From an uncultured Porphyromonas sp. (GTDB lineage: Bacteria > Bacteroidota > Bacteroidia > Bacteroidales > Porphyromonadaceae), in contig CALTVJ010000073.1 of assembly GCA_943912835.1 (NCBI GenBank), forward strand, positions 1 to 7,210: a stretch of 7,210 nucleotides of DNA. The letters are read 5' to 3'. This document shows positions 6,855-7,210 of this stretch, piece by piece. Under the pieces are notes generated by a model. It was given only the letters and a program-made list of their open reading frames with translations, had not been told where the DNA came from and ran no database searches. A program made the translations under genes and the position numbers. Within the stretch, counting starts at the first letter, position 1. Each line of letters begins with the position of its first letter.

Positions 6855-7210
6855 TTACTCATTAACAAAAGGAGGATTTAGAGCTGATATCGTCGCCTTT
6901 ACATTCTTATACTCAGGGCCATAAAGGAAGTCTTCATTGATATGGAAAGCACCGATACCTCCGATATTATTTTTCACCCAAGGATGATTGATTAAACCGC
7001 CATAATTACGTTCAAAATTACCAGCATTACCAGGGTTAGTTTGAAAAGTTTCCGTGTAGATAAACTGATTAGGCTTTACTTTACCTTTACTCTTATTTAT
7101 AAGAGTAGATGCAGTATAAGACCAACGCACAGCCGTATTGTTATATGACTGAAACACGAAATAGTTAAACACATGAGCTATTTTAGGATCAATCCATCCA
7201 ATAGATCCAT
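6855..7210 (-). CDS. C-terminal part of a GH18-like endoglycosidase (BT1044-like), cut by window edge
   Basis: The frame stays open from the TAA at 6855-6857 through the window edge at 7210, giving 117 complete residues. A GTG at 7170-7172 is an internal valine codon and not the start, because the preceding codons (GSIGWIDPKIAH) continue the same fold. The stretches HVFNYFVFQSYNN, FIYTETFQTN and IGGIGAFHINEDF fit the late strands of the GH18 barrel in the Bacteroidota endo-beta-N-acetylglucosaminidase-like group. The protein closes with a helix and NPP. The catalytic DxxDxDxE motif would lie upstream, outside the window, so activity cannot be judged. GH18 enzymes of this type cut the chitobiose core of N-glycans, and their genes often sit next to DUF1735 and LamG lipoprotein genes, as here. 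A catalytically inactive binding homologue is the main alternative. Confidence 0.72.
   Translation of the reverse strand, partial: GSIGWIDPKIAHVFNYFVFQSYNNTAVRWSYTASTLINKSKGKVKPNQFIYTETFQTNPGNAGNFERNYGGLINHPWVKNNIGGIGAFHINEDFLYGPEYKNVKATISALNPPFVNE

Noticed and set aside
7170..7172. GTG as the start of a 105-residue protein
   Set aside because: The frame remains open to the window edge and the upstream residues continue the GH18-like fold, so the GTG is an internal valine codon of a larger gene.

Overview
The window looks like chromosomal DNA from a member of the Bacteroidota, most likely order Bacteroidales. The reasons are an AT-rich base composition, start regions with little Shine-Dalgarno signal, a TAnnTTTG-type promoter element, an IF2 with a long charged N-terminal extension, and an accessory cassette of DUF1735 and LamG lipoproteins next to a GH18-like enzyme, an arrangement characteristic of Bacteroidales polysaccharide utilisation loci. 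I cannot fix the genus from sequence alone.

Every confident gene lies on the minus strand, so transcription runs from high to low coordinates. From 7210 down to about 4950 is the distal end of a glycan-utilisation operon: the C-terminal part of a GH18-like endoglycosidase (6855-7210, cut by the window edge), a DUF1735 plus LamG surface lipoprotein (5608-6840) and a short DUF1735 lipoprotein (5011-5586). The gaps are 14 and 21 bases, and a strong hairpin terminator (4952-4991) closes the unit. Its likely role is capture and cleavage of host or dietary glycans at the cell surface. The susC/susD pair that would normally accompany it lies outside the window or is absent.

From about 4900 down to 111 is a housekeeping operon, rimP-nusA-infB (30S maturation factor, transcription elongation/antitermination factor, translation initiation factor IF2). 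A Bacteroidota-type -7 element stands at 4892-4899, an 11-bp hairpin lies in the rimP leader (4849-4877), gene gaps are 27 and 17 bases, and a perfect 16-bp hairpin terminator sits just after infB (111-147). The first 67 bases may hold the last codons of a convergent plus-strand gene that would share this terminator.

I found no mobile element, CRISPR array, RNA gene or clearly new system. The points most worth checking are the hairpin in the rimP leader, the loss of the last glycine in the second KH-domain GxxG loop of NusA, its acidic C-terminal tail, and a small in-frame tandem duplication in infB.
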